From a virus: a stretch of 59,706 bases of DNA. The notes beneath the pieces are model-generated. The model searched no databases and was not told the DNA's origin. It saw nothing but the letters and a program-made list of their open reading frames with translations. The DNA lies in the IMG/VR virus record IMGVR_UViG_3300042905_003262, positions 1 through 59,706 of that record. One strand, written 5' to 3'. A program made the position numbers and the translations under genes. This document shows, piece by piece, positions 21,753 through 29,666 of the stretch (positions within the stretch are counted from its first letter, which is position 1; each line of letters begins with the position of its first letter).

Positions 21753-22174
21753 AAAACTGCGCCAACTGCATCCATTTTGGAACCCGCAAAGGCCACGCTG
21801 GCGTCGAGCTAGGCCATCTGTGCCTCGCACCCGTGACAACAGAACCGCCCAAAGATGGCGTCACACAAGCCAAGAACCCGTTTGTCTATGAGGCGACGGC
21901 GGAGGGGTGCTGTGAGATGTGGACTCCAGAACTGCCGGAGCAGCCAAGGCCACCTTTGAGCGACGAATTTAAAATGGCTCAAGAATACGCAAGATCGCAT
22001 TTTGGTAGCGCGACAGCCTTTCGTGTTGGGATTGCATTTGCTGCGCTTGGATACCCAATGCCCACCTTGCCCTCGCTGCCTTATCCGCATGATTCAAAAC
22101 TGGCTATTCATTTTGAAAAAGGATACAAACAGCATGCCATAAACGAGCGGTTGCGACAGGCTACCGAAGCCTGA
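21749..22174 (+). CDS. Cysteine-rich small phage protein
   Basis: A 141-residue protein. The first 60 residues carry six cysteines (KNCANCIHF, LCLAP, GCCEMW), suggesting a metal-bound knuckle, and resemble the CxxC-x-x-F starts of small phage zinc proteins. The remainder has helical AQEYARSHFGSATAFRVG and a proline-rich turn. It is the last rightward gene of this block and overlaps the convergent membrane-peptide gene by 14 bases. No specific family is recognised. Confidence 0.6.
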   Translation: MKNCANCIHFGTRKGHAGVELGHLCLAPVTTEPPKDGVTQAKNPFVYEATAEGCCEMWTPELPEQPRPPLSDEFKMAQEYARSHFGSATAFRVGIAFAALGYPMPTLPSLPYPHDSKLAIHFEKGYKQHAINERLRQATEA

Positions 22175-22268
22175 AAAATCTAATCGCCGCCCAAATGAGC
22201 AGCGCAACCGCCGTGAACAGCAGCCCGCAAAACACCTGCAAGGACTCGTTGTAGATCGCGGCAATCAT
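22161..22268 (-). CDS. 35-residue single-pass membrane protein, holin candidate
   Basis: The frame starts at the ATG at 22268, overlapping the stop of the papain-like hydrolase gene as ATGA. Its product, MIAAIYNESLQVFCGLLF then TAVALLIWAAIRFFRLR, has one transmembrane helix of about 20 residues and a basic C-terminus. Coupling to a wall or envelope hydrolase and proximity to lipoprotein genes suggest a lysis role such as a pinholin-like peptide. Its small size alone does not prove function. It overlaps the convergent rightward gene by 14 bases. Confidence 0.55.
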   Translation of the reverse strand: MIAAIYNESLQVFCGLLFTAVALLIWAAIRFFRLR

Positions 22269-22744
22269 GGCGGTCCAACTTGAATGAGCCAGGGTGAAAG
22301 CGGAATGTGCGACGGTGCGACTTCGGCACTTGGGATGCGTAGAAGTAGCCGCATCCCGGCATCCGCCAGGAACTTGAACACGAACTCGGAGCAGAACCAG
22401 CGTCCATTCTCACGGGCCGGTGACTTGGTTACGAATCGAAGCACGCTCAGGTAGTCGTAGGGCATCCCGAGTTGCCCTTTGGCTTCGTAGTAGGCTTGTT
22501 CATACTGCTCATCTGACATGCTCGGGATCGCGAACCAGTCGATGTGACGAAGCTCTGTTTCAGTCAGGTTATGATGCTGAACGCCTCGAAACTCGCGGGA
22601 TTCAATGACTCGATTTCGACTCCCCGGCACCAGCATGGCCGCATGGGAATAAACGCTTCGAGTCTGGCACTGGATCAACCACGACACGAGGCCGCGCCCC
22701 CGATAAAGGGCAATGCGCGGCTTCATGTTGGGTTCTTGCTGCAT
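22265..22744 (-). CDS. Permuted papain-like (NlpC/P60-YiiX type) hydrolase
   Basis: A 159-residue protein. Conserved landmarks are VYSHAAMLV at 31-39 with H34, then VIES with E48, and WFCSEFVFKF at 116-125 with C118. This order, histidine before cysteine, is the permuted papain-like arrangement of the YiiX/YaeF group. Such enzymes cut amide bonds in lipids or peptides, and phages use them in lysis or entry. There is no signal peptide. Two bases separate it from the upstream lipoprotein gene and its stop overlaps the membrane peptide start, so the three make a small cassette. Confidence 0.75.
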   Translation of the reverse strand: MQQEPNMKPRIALYRGRGLVSWLIQCQTRSVYSHAAMLVPGSRNRVIESREFRGVQHHNLTETELRHIDWFAIPSMSDEQYEQAYYEAKGQLGMPYDYLSVLRFVTKSPARENGRWFCSEFVFKFLADAGMRLLLRIPSAEVAPSHIPLSPWLIQVGPP

Positions 22745-22746
22745 GG

Positions 22747-22947
22747 CTATTTACCGGAAGGCGCAGGAGCAATGAAGACTTGGCCGGTGGCCTTGATGAT
22801 TTCGGCGTCCTCGGGTTTGATGACCTTCTTGGCAACGAGGATGTCGAGGCCGATTTGGCTAATCGTAACGACCTTTTGAGTGTCGGCAGGGTTCTGGCAG
22901 CTTGTCAGGCTGGCGACGGCGAGGATGGAGAGCAAGGTACGTTTCAT
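22747..22947 (-). CDS. Small lipoprotein
   Basis: A 66-residue protein with a lipoprotein signal peptide: MKRTLLSILAVASLTSC, with the lipobox LTSC and C17 as the lipidated residue. The mature 50 residues are hydrophilic then helical, with KKVIKPEDAEIIK. It lies between the Tad1-like gene and the papain-like hydrolase. An outer spanin function is possible by size and lipid anchor, although an inner spanin partner is not evident. The start ATG is followed by a normal n-region of K and R. Confidence 0.8.
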   Translation of the reverse strand: MKRTLLSILAVASLTSCQNPADTQKVVTISQIGLDILVAKKVIKPEDAEIIKATGQVFIAPAPSGK

Positions 22948-22981
22948 GGTGTGTTCGTTAGGTTTGGAGTAAAGACTTTTG

Positions 22982-23368
22982 CTATTTTGCGTGCGTTCCC
23001 TCGACCCCGCGAGCCATGCGGTTCCGAGTGCGTTGCAGTAGCCACATTTGAGCTTCTTCGAGCTTTGTCAGCGCGAGGGCGTTTTCACGGCTCGCGAACT
23101 GCCCAGCTTGGAACGACTGGAGACGGTCTATAAGGATAGCCAGAAGCACCTCTTGAGTGATGCCGTTGACGCCAGCTTCCGCAATAGGCCCGTTTTGAAA
23201 GCTCAGAGTGACATGTACGGTGCCGTCTTTCGGATCGGTGCCGTTTGTCTCATCAAGATAGACCTGATAGACGTGGTTTGCGCCGCCTGATCCAGGTTCA
23301 TCAAGAACAGCGATTTTGAGCTTATCGTTGGCTGGATTGACGCGGTGTGATGTAAGTTCTCTAGTCAT
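22982..23368 (-). CDS. Tad1/Acb2-type immune signal sponge
   Basis: A 128-residue protein from the ATG at 23368. Residues 13-60 are strands (ANDKLKIAVLDEP, VHVTLSFQNGPI), followed by GVNGITQEVLLAILIDRL and a C-terminal helical hairpin: FQAGQFASRENALALTKL, EEAQMWLLQRTRNRMAR, GVEGTHAK. The FQNGPI, ENALALTKLEEA and RGVEGTH strings are characteristic of the Acb2/Tad1 hairpin family. Those proteins sequester host immune messengers, Tad1 the Thoeris cyclic ADP-ribose variant and Acb2 CBASS cyclic nucleotides. The length and N-terminal strands favour Tad1. The ligand here is not known. Confidence 0.8.
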   Translation of the reverse strand: MTRELTSHRVNPANDKLKIAVLDEPGSGGANHVYQVYLDETNGTDPKDGTVHVTLSFQNGPIAEAGVNGITQEVLLAILIDRLQSFQAGQFASRENALALTKLEEAQMWLLQRTRNRMARGVEGTHAK

Positions 23369-23390
23369 TGTGTTGGGTTTGGGGTGGAAA

Positions 23391-23522
23391 TCAAAAAGGC
23401 GCATCAAGCCACGGCAATAAATCGTGCCTAGTTGCATTTTTGACCGGCGCATTCATCGGAGCCTCAAAGATGTGCTGGCAGGCTCCAAGAGCCATAGTTG
23501 CGGCGAGAAAGGCGAGTTTCAT
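23391..23522 (-). CDS. 43-residue lipoprotein, outer-spanin candidate
   Basis: MKLAFLAATMALGACQ gives a signal peptide with lipobox LGAC and C15. The mature part of 29 residues holds several prolines (EAPMNAPVKN, LLPW), similar in size and style to Rz1-type outer spanins. Its ATG overlaps the stop of the membrane PAS gene as ATGA, so the two are translated together. An inner spanin would be expected nearby; the PAS protein has an N-terminal membrane segment but does not look like one otherwise. Confidence 0.6.
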   Translation of the reverse strand: MKLAFLAATMALGACQHIFEAPMNAPVKNATRHDLLPWLDAPF

Positions 23523-24175
23523 GCGTGGCGACGACGTGGTAAGGTTTGAGGTGAAGATTGAAGGGCAAGCGGGCGAAGATCGGTCACAAAGCCCACCCAG
23601 CCAGAAACGCGGCCCTGAGAGTCGAGCAAAACGGATGCCTGGGCGTGAACCGGGATGATTTCGCCGTCCTTGGTTTGCCAACGGTAGCGCATGTTGAACG
23701 GCCTGTGCTCCTTGACGGCACTGGTCCATTCTTCATAAACAGCGTGCTTGTCTTCGTGGTGAATCGACTGCTTCCATTGGTCGCCCGCAAGTTCTGAGAG
23801 CTGGAATCCGAGCATTTCCCGGTACATGACGTTGACGTGAATACACATCCCAAGGCTGTCAGACTGCCAAACGGCCAGCGAAAGCGTGTCCCATGTCGCC
23901 CGAGCAAGGCCGATTGTAGTGTGGAGATCGTGCCGGAGCGATTGCAGACTGGCGCGAATCTCCGCGTTCTCGGCTTTCAACTCCGCGATTCGCTGTGGAG
24001 CTTTGATGCCGTTCCAAAGCCATTTGAAGAATGCGCCAAGGCTGTGACGCCAAAGCCACACGAGGCCCGCTGCGATTGCGCCCCCGAGGGCAATCCAGTC
24101 GTTCATTTCACCCGGCTCAAGAACTCGCTCTTGGCTAGGCTCGATGGGGATAAAATGGCGTGTGGCAGTTGTCAT
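23519..24175 (-). CDS. Membrane-anchored PAS-domain protein
   Basis: A 218-residue protein. Residues about 26-53 form a membrane segment (WIALGGAIAAGLVWLW, LGAFFKWLW), residues 60-85 a coiled coil (RIAELKAENAEIRASL), and residues 100-200 a PAS domain: MYREMLGFQLSELAG, WKQSIHHEDK, then FNMRYRWQTKDGEIIPV and VSGWVGFVTDL. The PAS fold normally binds heme, flavin or small molecules. No kinase, cyclase or other output domain follows. PAS proteins are unusual in phages. It is coupled to a small lipoprotein downstream and a DUF1617-like protein upstream. Sensing envelope or redox state is speculation. Confidence 0.8.
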   Translation of the reverse strand: MTTATRHFIPIEPSQERVLEPGEMNDWIALGGAIAAGLVWLWRHSLGAFFKWLWNGIKAPQRIAELKAENAEIRASLQSLRHDLHTTIGLARATWDTLSLAVWQSDSLGMCIHVNVMYREMLGFQLSELAGDQWKQSIHHEDKHAVYEEWTSAVKEHRPFNMRYRWQTKDGEIIPVHAQASVLLDSQGRVSGWVGFVTDLRPLALQSSPQTLPRRRHA

Positions 24176-24546
24176 GCGGGAGGGTCAAAAAGGTCGAGAG
24201 CGATGAGGGCGGACCAGTCATCGGGGATAAATTCTGGCGGCAGCTTGAGTTTCAATCCTTCCGGCAGGCCAAGATCGACATCGTGGTCAAGGCTGGTGAG
24301 TTCAGCGGTGAACTTCGGCACGTTCTCGGGCGGGATGTTGTATTGCCCCGGTTGATCTTCAACAGGCGTGCCGAGTTCCAGCAAGACTTTGTCGCGCACT
24401 TCATTGAAAGACTGCGCCTCGGCAGCAAAAACCTTGTCGAATTTTGCCAGCCAGTAGCCGGTGAGAGCCGGAGAACGGACAGCCAAGACTCGCTTGAACG
24501 AGTCCTGAAACGCAGGAGATACAATGGCGGAGAGGCGGATGGTCAT
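24172..24546 (-). CDS. DUF1617-like phage protein
   Basis: A 124-residue protein. AFQDSFKRVLAV, then LTGYWLAKFDKVFAAEAQSF, FNEVRDKVLLELG and a C-terminal FTAELTSLDHDVDL match the DUF1617 pattern (helix with LAKL-like core, then R-x-x-L-x-x-x-x-G, then a conserved E-L strand). DUF1617 proteins are found near phage structural genes and have no known function. It is coupled at both ends by ATGA overlaps with the PAS gene and the small gene upstream. Confidence 0.6.
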   Translation of the reverse strand: MTIRLSAIVSPAFQDSFKRVLAVRSPALTGYWLAKFDKVFAAEAQSFNEVRDKVLLELGTPVEDQPGQYNIPPENVPKFTAELTSLDHDVDLGLPEGLKLKLPPEFIPDDWSALIALDLFDPPA

Positions 24547-24833
24547 CGTGGCGGGGAAAGGAGGGCTGCCTCGGCTGCGGCAATGGCGGCAGCTTGCTTG
24601 TTGGGTGGCGCAAGAGAGACGGCCTTACCGACTCGCATGAGGTCTTCGTTTTGAGCGAGGGCTGCGCGGATCGCTGCTTCCTTCTCGTCCGCGTAGGCAT
24701 CGAGACGCACACCGAGGAGGTCGGCGGCGAACTCATCTTCCGTCATAGGTGCCGCGTTTGGGTTTGAGGTGTTACGGGAGGCTGTGCCATAAGCAAGCCC
24801 TTCGAGTTGGCGAGGAGTGAGGGTGATGTTCAT
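24543..24833 (-). CDS. Small virion-operon protein
   Basis: A 96-residue protein from the ATG at 24833 (MNITLTPRQLEGLAYGTA). A short N-terminal strand and helix are followed by an acidic EDEFAADLLG segment and a long alanine-rich helix. Proteins of this style, beginning with a LTP-x-Q-x-x-G-L motif, are common downstream of tail fibre genes, but I know no function. It is coupled to the DUF1617-like gene and is five bases from the tail fibre gene. Confidence 0.6.
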   Translation of the reverse strand: MNITLTPRQLEGLAYGTASRNTSNPNAAPMTEDEFAADLLGVRLDAYADEKEAAIRAALAQNEDLMRVGKAVSLAPPNKQAAAIAAAEAALLSPPR

Positions 24834-24837
24834 AGGA

Positions 24838-26019
24838 TCAGATGATGCAGGGGATACGATAGGCTTGGCCTGTTGAGTCTTGGAGAACAATCGTGGCATT
24901 GGTTAAGGCTGCTTCAACGCCCGGTGTGAGTCCGGTTGTAGCCGCGTTACCAAGTCTGAGGGCGACACCACTGGAGAGAGTCACCAGCGTTGAGTTGGTA
25001 ATCTGCATCACCGTGACAGGAGAAGTGTTGACTGTGCTGCCAGAAGCCGCTGCCGCATGGCTGCGGAAGTTGAGCACGCCCGCGATGCCGGTGCCAGTGC
25101 CGCGACCAGCGGAGATGTTGAGGATGCCACCTGTGATGTTGGTGCCAAGGCCGTCGCAGCCTGAAAGCGTTTGCTCGACTGGAGACGCTGCTGCCGTGCC
25201 AAGGCCGAGCCATGCCGCCGCTCGACGGCGAATCATCAAATCCGCAGATGAGTTGGCAAAGGTATCGCCACCGAACGCATAATAGCCGTTATTGGCGACG
25301 ATTGCGCCGATTGTATCAATAGCAAATTTGCTTGCGAACTTGTTGTTCGACATGCCGAACCAGAAAGAAGATGAGGCCGTGTATTCACCGCAGAACAGAC
25401 CCGCCCCGATTTGGATCGCTGCGCTTGCCTGAGCATCGGCCACGGGAGCGAGCACAGCGAAGATGTTGGCTGCGCCCGTGGTAGTCCCGAGAAAACGAGC
25501 CAGTGCCGTCGTGGAGCCTGCTGCCGTCGTGGTCATCGCCACACGCAGGACGCTGGGATTGCCGCTGGTATTCAGGGTGCCCGCGATGTCAAAGGCGTTC
25601 GTGGCATTGCTTCCCGTGAGCGAGTAGCCCGTGGAGGAGAAAACGCCTGTGTTGGCTGCGCCTTGGGTGATCGCCAACGCGCCCGTCATGGTGTCGCCAT
25701 CAAGGCGGACCATGCCAGCGGTCCAAGCGGAGCCGTTGTGGAGTTGCAGGCGTGCGGCGGTCGTGTTCCAGATAGCCATGCCCGCCTGTGGCGACGCGAT
25801 GGCGTCACGCTGAACGGTGGTGAGGTTGTTCAGCCGAATCCCGGCATGCGTGGTGCCGCTAAAATTGATTAGTCCAGTAAAAGTATCCCCCGTGGCAGTA
25901 GCCTTTAAACTTAACGCTGTCATCATATCCGCGTTTAAGTCGGTCGTGTTGGCGATGCTGCCATTTGTGGCGATGCCACCTCCAGAGCTGCCAAGTTTAA
26001 TATCAAGAGAGCCAGTCAT
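24838..26019 (-). CDS. Tail fibre-like protein
   Basis: A 393-residue protein with the composition of a trimeric fibre: rich in Gly, Ala, Thr, Ser and Asn, few charges, and repeated short units such as DTFTGLINFSGTTHAGI and DTMTGALAITQGAANTG. The string NLTTVQRDAIASPQAGM and WNTTAARLQLHNGSAW is the common fibre exit motif linking a shaft to a head domain, here near residues 63-100. There is no obvious chaperone or depolymerase signature. It probably contributes to receptor binding, along with 26024-26326. Confidence 0.75.
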   Translation of the reverse strand: MTGSLDIKLGSSGGGIATNGSIANTTDLNADMMTALSLKATATGDTFTGLINFSGTTHAGIRLNNLTTVQRDAIASPQAGMAIWNTTAARLQLHNGSAWTAGMVRLDGDTMTGALAITQGAANTGVFSSTGYSLTGSNATNAFDIAGTLNTSGNPSVLRVAMTTTAAGSTTALARFLGTTTGAANIFAVLAPVADAQASAAIQIGAGLFCGEYTASSSFWFGMSNNKFASKFAIDTIGAIVANNGYYAFGGDTFANSSADLMIRRRAAAWLGLGTAAASPVEQTLSGCDGLGTNITGGILNISAGRGTGTGIAGVLNFRSHAAAASGSTVNTSPVTVMQITNSTLVTLSSGVALRLGNAATTGLTPGVEAALTNATIVLQDSTGQAYRIPCII

Positions 26020-26023
26020 AGTG

Positions 26024-26326
26024 TTAGCGGGTCAGGATTTCGTAGCCGACGCCGGATGTAATGGCTCCGCCGCTGTTTTGGTAAATGAACACGCCAAGCT
26101 CGCTCGTGAGGGGGCGCGAAAAGTAATGCGTGACGTAATTGGGTGCCGCAGTCGTTCCACCAGGGAGCGGAATACCGAGCGTGGCACCACTTGCACCAGC
26201 AGCGCCACCCATGCGGAAGCGTAAATCGGCGGCGTTTTCATTCCAGAGAATGAATCCTGCCGCATTGGTTGGCGCAGTAAATGCCTGCGTGCTAGCGGCG
26301 TTAGTAAGAGAAGCGACGGCGGGCAT
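26024..26326 (-). CDS. Small fibre-associated protein
   Basis: A 100-residue protein from the ATG at 26326 (MPAVASLTNAASTQAFT). It is rich in Gly, Ala and Asn, with strands NAAGFILWNENAADLRF and HYFSRPLTSELGVFIY. It resembles a small beta domain that caps or connects a fibre. Position five bases upstream of the tail fibre gene and between that and the portal fits a minor tail or decoration protein. No family is recognised. Confidence 0.6.
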   Translation of the reverse strand: MPAVASLTNAASTQAFTAPTNAAGFILWNENAADLRFRMGGAAGASGATLGIPLPGGTTAAPNYVTHYFSRPLTSELGVFIYQNSGGAITSGVGYEILTR

Positions 26327-26369
26327 AGTGGGGAAGAGTTGGCGGATTATGAGGGTTGAGCGGGAAAAG

Positions 26370-26690
26370 TCAAACGGAGGTAGGAGCGGGAGTTTCCGCA
26401 AAAGCGGACAAATCCTTGTGGAGGGACTTGGCATCGCGCCAACGGGAGATGTGAACGGCCATTTTTGCGAGGTCATTCAGCGGGGTTAGCTTGTCATCAA
26501 ACAGTACGTTCTCGGCATCTTCGATAAGCCCCGTTAAATAGCCTTTCTCGCCAAGCATGACACGTTGGAAAGCCGGGGAAGAGCAAAGGCTGGTGAGTTC
26601 CGCGATTCGTGCCGCTGCTTCGCGATTATGCCGCTCCTGCTGCTGCTTGAGGGCTTCCTGCTTTTTGGCGATTTCGTTGTGGTCTTCCAT
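26370..26690 (-). CDS. Small helical hypothetical protein
   Basis: A 106-residue protein with an N-terminal coiled coil (EIAKKQEALKQQQERHNREA) and a helical second half (AELTSLCSSPAFQRVMLG, LNDLAKMAVHISRWR). It lies between the portal and the fibre genes and is read with them, only three bases from the portal stop. Its size and form suit a portal- or head-associated assembly factor, but there is no diagnostic motif. Confidence 0.6.
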   Translation of the reverse strand: MEDHNEIAKKQEALKQQQERHNREAAARIAELTSLCSSPAFQRVMLGEKGYLTGLIEDAENVLFDDKLTPLNDLAKMAVHISRWRDAKSLHKDLSAFAETPAPTSV

Positions 26691-26692
26691 GA

Positions 26693-28885
26693 TTATGCGA
26701 CGGGTTCTTGTTGTGCGGGCATCATCTCACCGCCTGCATCTGGAGGTAGCGGTTGACCATCCGGGCCAACGGGCGGCATCATGGCAGCTTCCATCTCAGC
26801 CATTGCATCGTCAATCTTCTCCAGTGCTCCGGCTGGGTCGTTGTGGTCGAGAGCTTGCAACATGCCCAAATAGCTATCATTCTGAGCCTTGCGAAGTGGC
26901 GCAGGTAACTTGGAATACTCATCAAGGAGCACTTTTACGTTTTGCTGCGTGGCTATGATCTGCGTGCTTCGCGACTTTGTGCGGACCACTTTGATAGCCG
27001 AGCGGGCTTTCCGTCCCTTGAGTCCGGCGAGCATCTGCATGACGAGCGTAGATTCCTTCACGGGCGCTGGCACGACGGCAACCGGCATAGCAGGATCGCC
27101 AGCCATTTCAGGCGCAACGGGCATCGGTTGCGGTTCCGGCTGAACGACGGCCCCGGCCAGCAACTCCTCAAGCTGGAGAAGGTCAGGATTGCGAACTTCA
27201 AGTTCCGTCCATGTTTCGAGAAGATCGTCAATTCCCTTCGTGATTTCGTCCTCCAAGTCGTCGTTCGCAATGGTCTTGGTCTTGTCGAGGATTTGCAGGC
27301 CGCCGAGAGTTTGAGCGGCATCAAGATTGGATGCCTCCGCCTCGCCCGGTGTGAGCATGCCGCCGCGTGATGTGAGGGCTTGCATGTTCTTTTCTAGGCA
27401 GCTTTCGATTTCCCGCGTTTGTGCCTGCACAGTAATGACTTCCAGAACGTCTTTGCCGGTGGCGTTACCAACTCTGCGGAATGCGGATGGACTGCGGAAA
27501 GACAGCGGAATCCCCGCTTTGCCCTCTTCGGTCATGTTGGGGTTTTCGAGAAGAATGTTGCCGCTCTTGGCTTTTTCGATGGAGAGGCGGCAAAGATCGC
27601 CGTCCACTTCTTCGCAAAGGTCCATGTGCTCCTCGAAGTGCCCCGTTCCCCACCAACGGCCCTCGACTTGGCGAGTCCTGATGCAGCCGTAAGGGTGCTT
27701 TCGCCCTTCGCCAAGGTTGAGTTCGTCCACTGGCCCATACCAGACCGGCCAAGCGTTTTCGACATCAAGGAGCATCATCAAATCCTGACGGCGACGTTTC
27801 CCGGAGGCGATTTTGACGGATGCGCCCGATTCGTCCATGGATGGGTCCCAGCGGAACCAAAATTCAGCGTAGTGATTGCGGCCTAGTGCGCCAGGGTCGG
27901 TGACTTCCTGCTTCCCTTCCTGCAATTCGCCTTTCACAAGCTGCGGCTGCAAGTGCTCCGTCTTGGCTCCCATGCTGCTCCCTTGGTGGAATTGGTCGTA
28001 GTATTCCTGCGCGGCTGGTGTCAGGAGATGATTCGGCAGCGTGTCGAAAAGGTCATCTACCTTCATTTCATACTCGTGGCCCTTCACTTCGGCGGCATCG
28101 AGGCTCTTGGCGTAGATGCTGGCAAAGAAATCACCCCAGAACGGGAAAGTCAGGTCGCATCCGCTTGGTTGCGCGGTGGTGATGAGCATTTCATAGGCTT
28201 GGTCACTGAGCGGGTAAGGCGTTCTCGCCACTTGGCGGATAACCTTCGGATCGCGCATCAAGAACTCACGAGTCGGATCGTCCGGCAAAACAAGCCAAAG
28301 GTCGAACTCTGTCACGACCTCACCCCGGCTGTCTTTCACGACTTTGCGCTCGCCGTCCAGCATCACGCGAGCTTTCCGCAGGACTCGCTCGGTCGTGCGG
28401 TTTGGAACGGCTCGATAAATGGACTCGCCACGAATCAGCGTTGCCCGGATGCCGTCATTGACGATCATCTCGTCAAGGCGCTGGTCGGCGGCTCGCATCT
28501 GGAAATATCGCTCGGATGGCTTCAAAGCAGGGTGCCCGTCCTCTACTCCCTCGGGAGCGACGGCAAACCATCGGCCCGTATAGTCGCGGGACATGCGAGC
28601 CTTGTTTTGGTTCGTGAAAACCTTGCACATATTCCACGTCAAATTCCTATTACGAAACACATTCGTGCTAGGATCGCTAAGTCGATCACGGTAATCGTTG
28701 TTATATCGCGCCGTGGCGATAGCTCTTCGCCACATCCATGAATCTCTTGTATATTGGCCTGGTCCAATATGACCTCGCTCTAGTTTGATAGCAGCAAGGG
28801 AGTTGACACAAAAAGCAATCAGCTCTTGCTCTCGGGCACCTGATAGCCTGAGACTTGACTGCACGATTACTTTAGGTTCTGACAT
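26693..28885 (-). CDS. Portal protein
   Basis: A 730-residue protein of the large podovirus portal type. It has the N-terminal helical clip-and-wing pattern, then NRNLTWNMCKVFTNQNKARM, a long acidic/hydrophobic middle with EGRKHPYGCIRTRQVEG and GTGHFEEHMDLCEEVDGDL, and GIPLSFRSPSAFRRVG before a helical C-terminus that is Gln- and Pro-rich. The WxGxGHFEEHMDL and the long-crown-helix pattern (EKNMQALTSRGG) are typical of portals. The portal dodecamer forms the DNA entrance. Its position upstream of fibres and next to the giant injected protein is as in related phages. Confidence 0.8.
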   Translation of the reverse strand: MSEPKVIVQSSLRLSGAREQELIAFCVNSLAAIKLERGHIGPGQYTRDSWMWRRAIATARYNNDYRDRLSDPSTNVFRNRNLTWNMCKVFTNQNKARMSRDYTGRWFAVAPEGVEDGHPALKPSERYFQMRAADQRLDEMIVNDGIRATLIRGESIYRAVPNRTTERVLRKARVMLDGERKVVKDSRGEVVTEFDLWLVLPDDPTREFLMRDPKVIRQVARTPYPLSDQAYEMLITTAQPSGCDLTFPFWGDFFASIYAKSLDAAEVKGHEYEMKVDDLFDTLPNHLLTPAAQEYYDQFHQGSSMGAKTEHLQPQLVKGELQEGKQEVTDPGALGRNHYAEFWFRWDPSMDESGASVKIASGKRRRQDLMMLLDVENAWPVWYGPVDELNLGEGRKHPYGCIRTRQVEGRWWGTGHFEEHMDLCEEVDGDLCRLSIEKAKSGNILLENPNMTEEGKAGIPLSFRSPSAFRRVGNATGKDVLEVITVQAQTREIESCLEKNMQALTSRGGMLTPGEAEASNLDAAQTLGGLQILDKTKTIANDDLEDEITKGIDDLLETWTELEVRNPDLLQLEELLAGAVVQPEPQPMPVAPEMAGDPAMPVAVVPAPVKESTLVMQMLAGLKGRKARSAIKVVRTKSRSTQIIATQQNVKVLLDEYSKLPAPLRKAQNDSYLGMLQALDHNDPAGALEKIDDAMAEMEAAMMPPVGPDGQPLPPDAGGEMMPAQQEPVA

Positions 28886-28922
28886 AACGGTTGATCCTTG
28901 AAAAGGCTGGTTTATTTTGGGT

Positions 28923-28955
28923 GCATCGCCGTCCTCGTCAAAGGAGCGGCGATGC
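28923..28955 (+). promoter_or_regulatory. Hairpin in the leader of the HNH gene
   Basis: GCATCGCCG (28923-28931) pairs with CGGCGATGC (28947-28955), extended by TCCT/AGGA with one bulged G. It sits about 22 bases before the ATG of the homing endonuclease. Hairpins that hide translation starts are known regulators of freestanding homing nucleases in T4-like phages; here that role is inferred. Confidence 0.5.
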
Positions 28956-28977
28956 TAACCTCAATCCATGCACTACC

Positions 28978-29658
28978 ATGAACGAAGCTACTCAAACCGT
29001 GCCACGCGCACCCAAGGAAATCAAGTTTACTGAGAAGAATCTCAGGAACTTCTGGAAGAAAGTGAATAAAAACGGCCCCACGATGCCGCACATGAAAACA
29101 CCATGTTGGCCTTGGGTGGCTTTCAGAAAGAAATGCGGATACGGCAGATTTCTTTTAAAAGGCAAATCGTTCTTAGCTCATCGCATCGCGTGGACGCTTA
29201 CAAACGGCCAAATCCCACACGACGGCAGCTATCACGGCCTTTGCGTCTGCCACCGCTGCGATAATCCTTCATGCGTGAATCCGGCGCATTTATTTCTCGG
29301 GACGCATAAGGACAATATGGCTGATATGGCAGTCAAGGGTCGCAAGGTGGTAGCTCGCGGCGATAATCACCCCGCTCGCTTACATCCTGAGCGCCTAGCT
29401 CGCGGAAGCAAGCATGGCTCCCATCTGCACCCTGAAAGATGGTCACGCGGCAACAATCATTACACTCGGCTCCATCCTGAACTCGTGCTACGAGGGGAGG
29501 CGCAAGGGAGTTCAAAACTTACCGCATCTCAAGTTATCGAGATTCGCGCACTCCATGCAACTGGTAAAACGACGTATCCTAAACTCGGTGCGCAGTTCGG
29601 CGTGGACCGCTCGCTTATTGGCCTCATCGTTCGCCGCAAAATCTGGAAGCACATTTAA
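28978..29658 (+). CDS. Freestanding HNH homing endonuclease
   Basis: A 226-residue protein on the opposite strand to both neighbours. Residues 86-113 hold the HNH_3 core: [14 protein letters not shown] then [11 protein letters not shown], with C91, H92, N101 and H104. It is followed by repeated basic units with HPERLARGS and HPERWSRGN, and by a C-terminal HTH of NUMOD style ([16 protein letters not shown] ... [13 protein letters not shown]). It lies alone between the portal and the giant protein, a common homing site, with an isolated AT/GC context. It would nick or cut cognate DNA to spread itself. Confidence 0.85.
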   Translation: MNEATQTVPRAPKEIKFTEKNLRNFWKKVNKNGPTMPHMKTPCWPWVAFRKKCGYGRFLLKGKSFLAHRIAWTLTNGQIPHDGSYHGLCVCHRCDNPSCVNPAHLFLGTHKDNMADMAVKGRKVVARGDNHPARLHPERLARGSKHGSHLHPERWSRGNNHYTRLHPELVLRGEAQGSSKLTASQVIEIRALHATGKTTYPKLGAQFGVDRSLIGLIVRRKIWKHI

Positions 29659-29666
29659 GGCGCTGT

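Noticed and set aside
24172-24175. Inner spanin role for the PAS protein
   Set aside because: It has a membrane segment and lies upstream of a small lipoprotein, but its C-terminal part is a PAS domain rather than a long periplasmic coiled coil.
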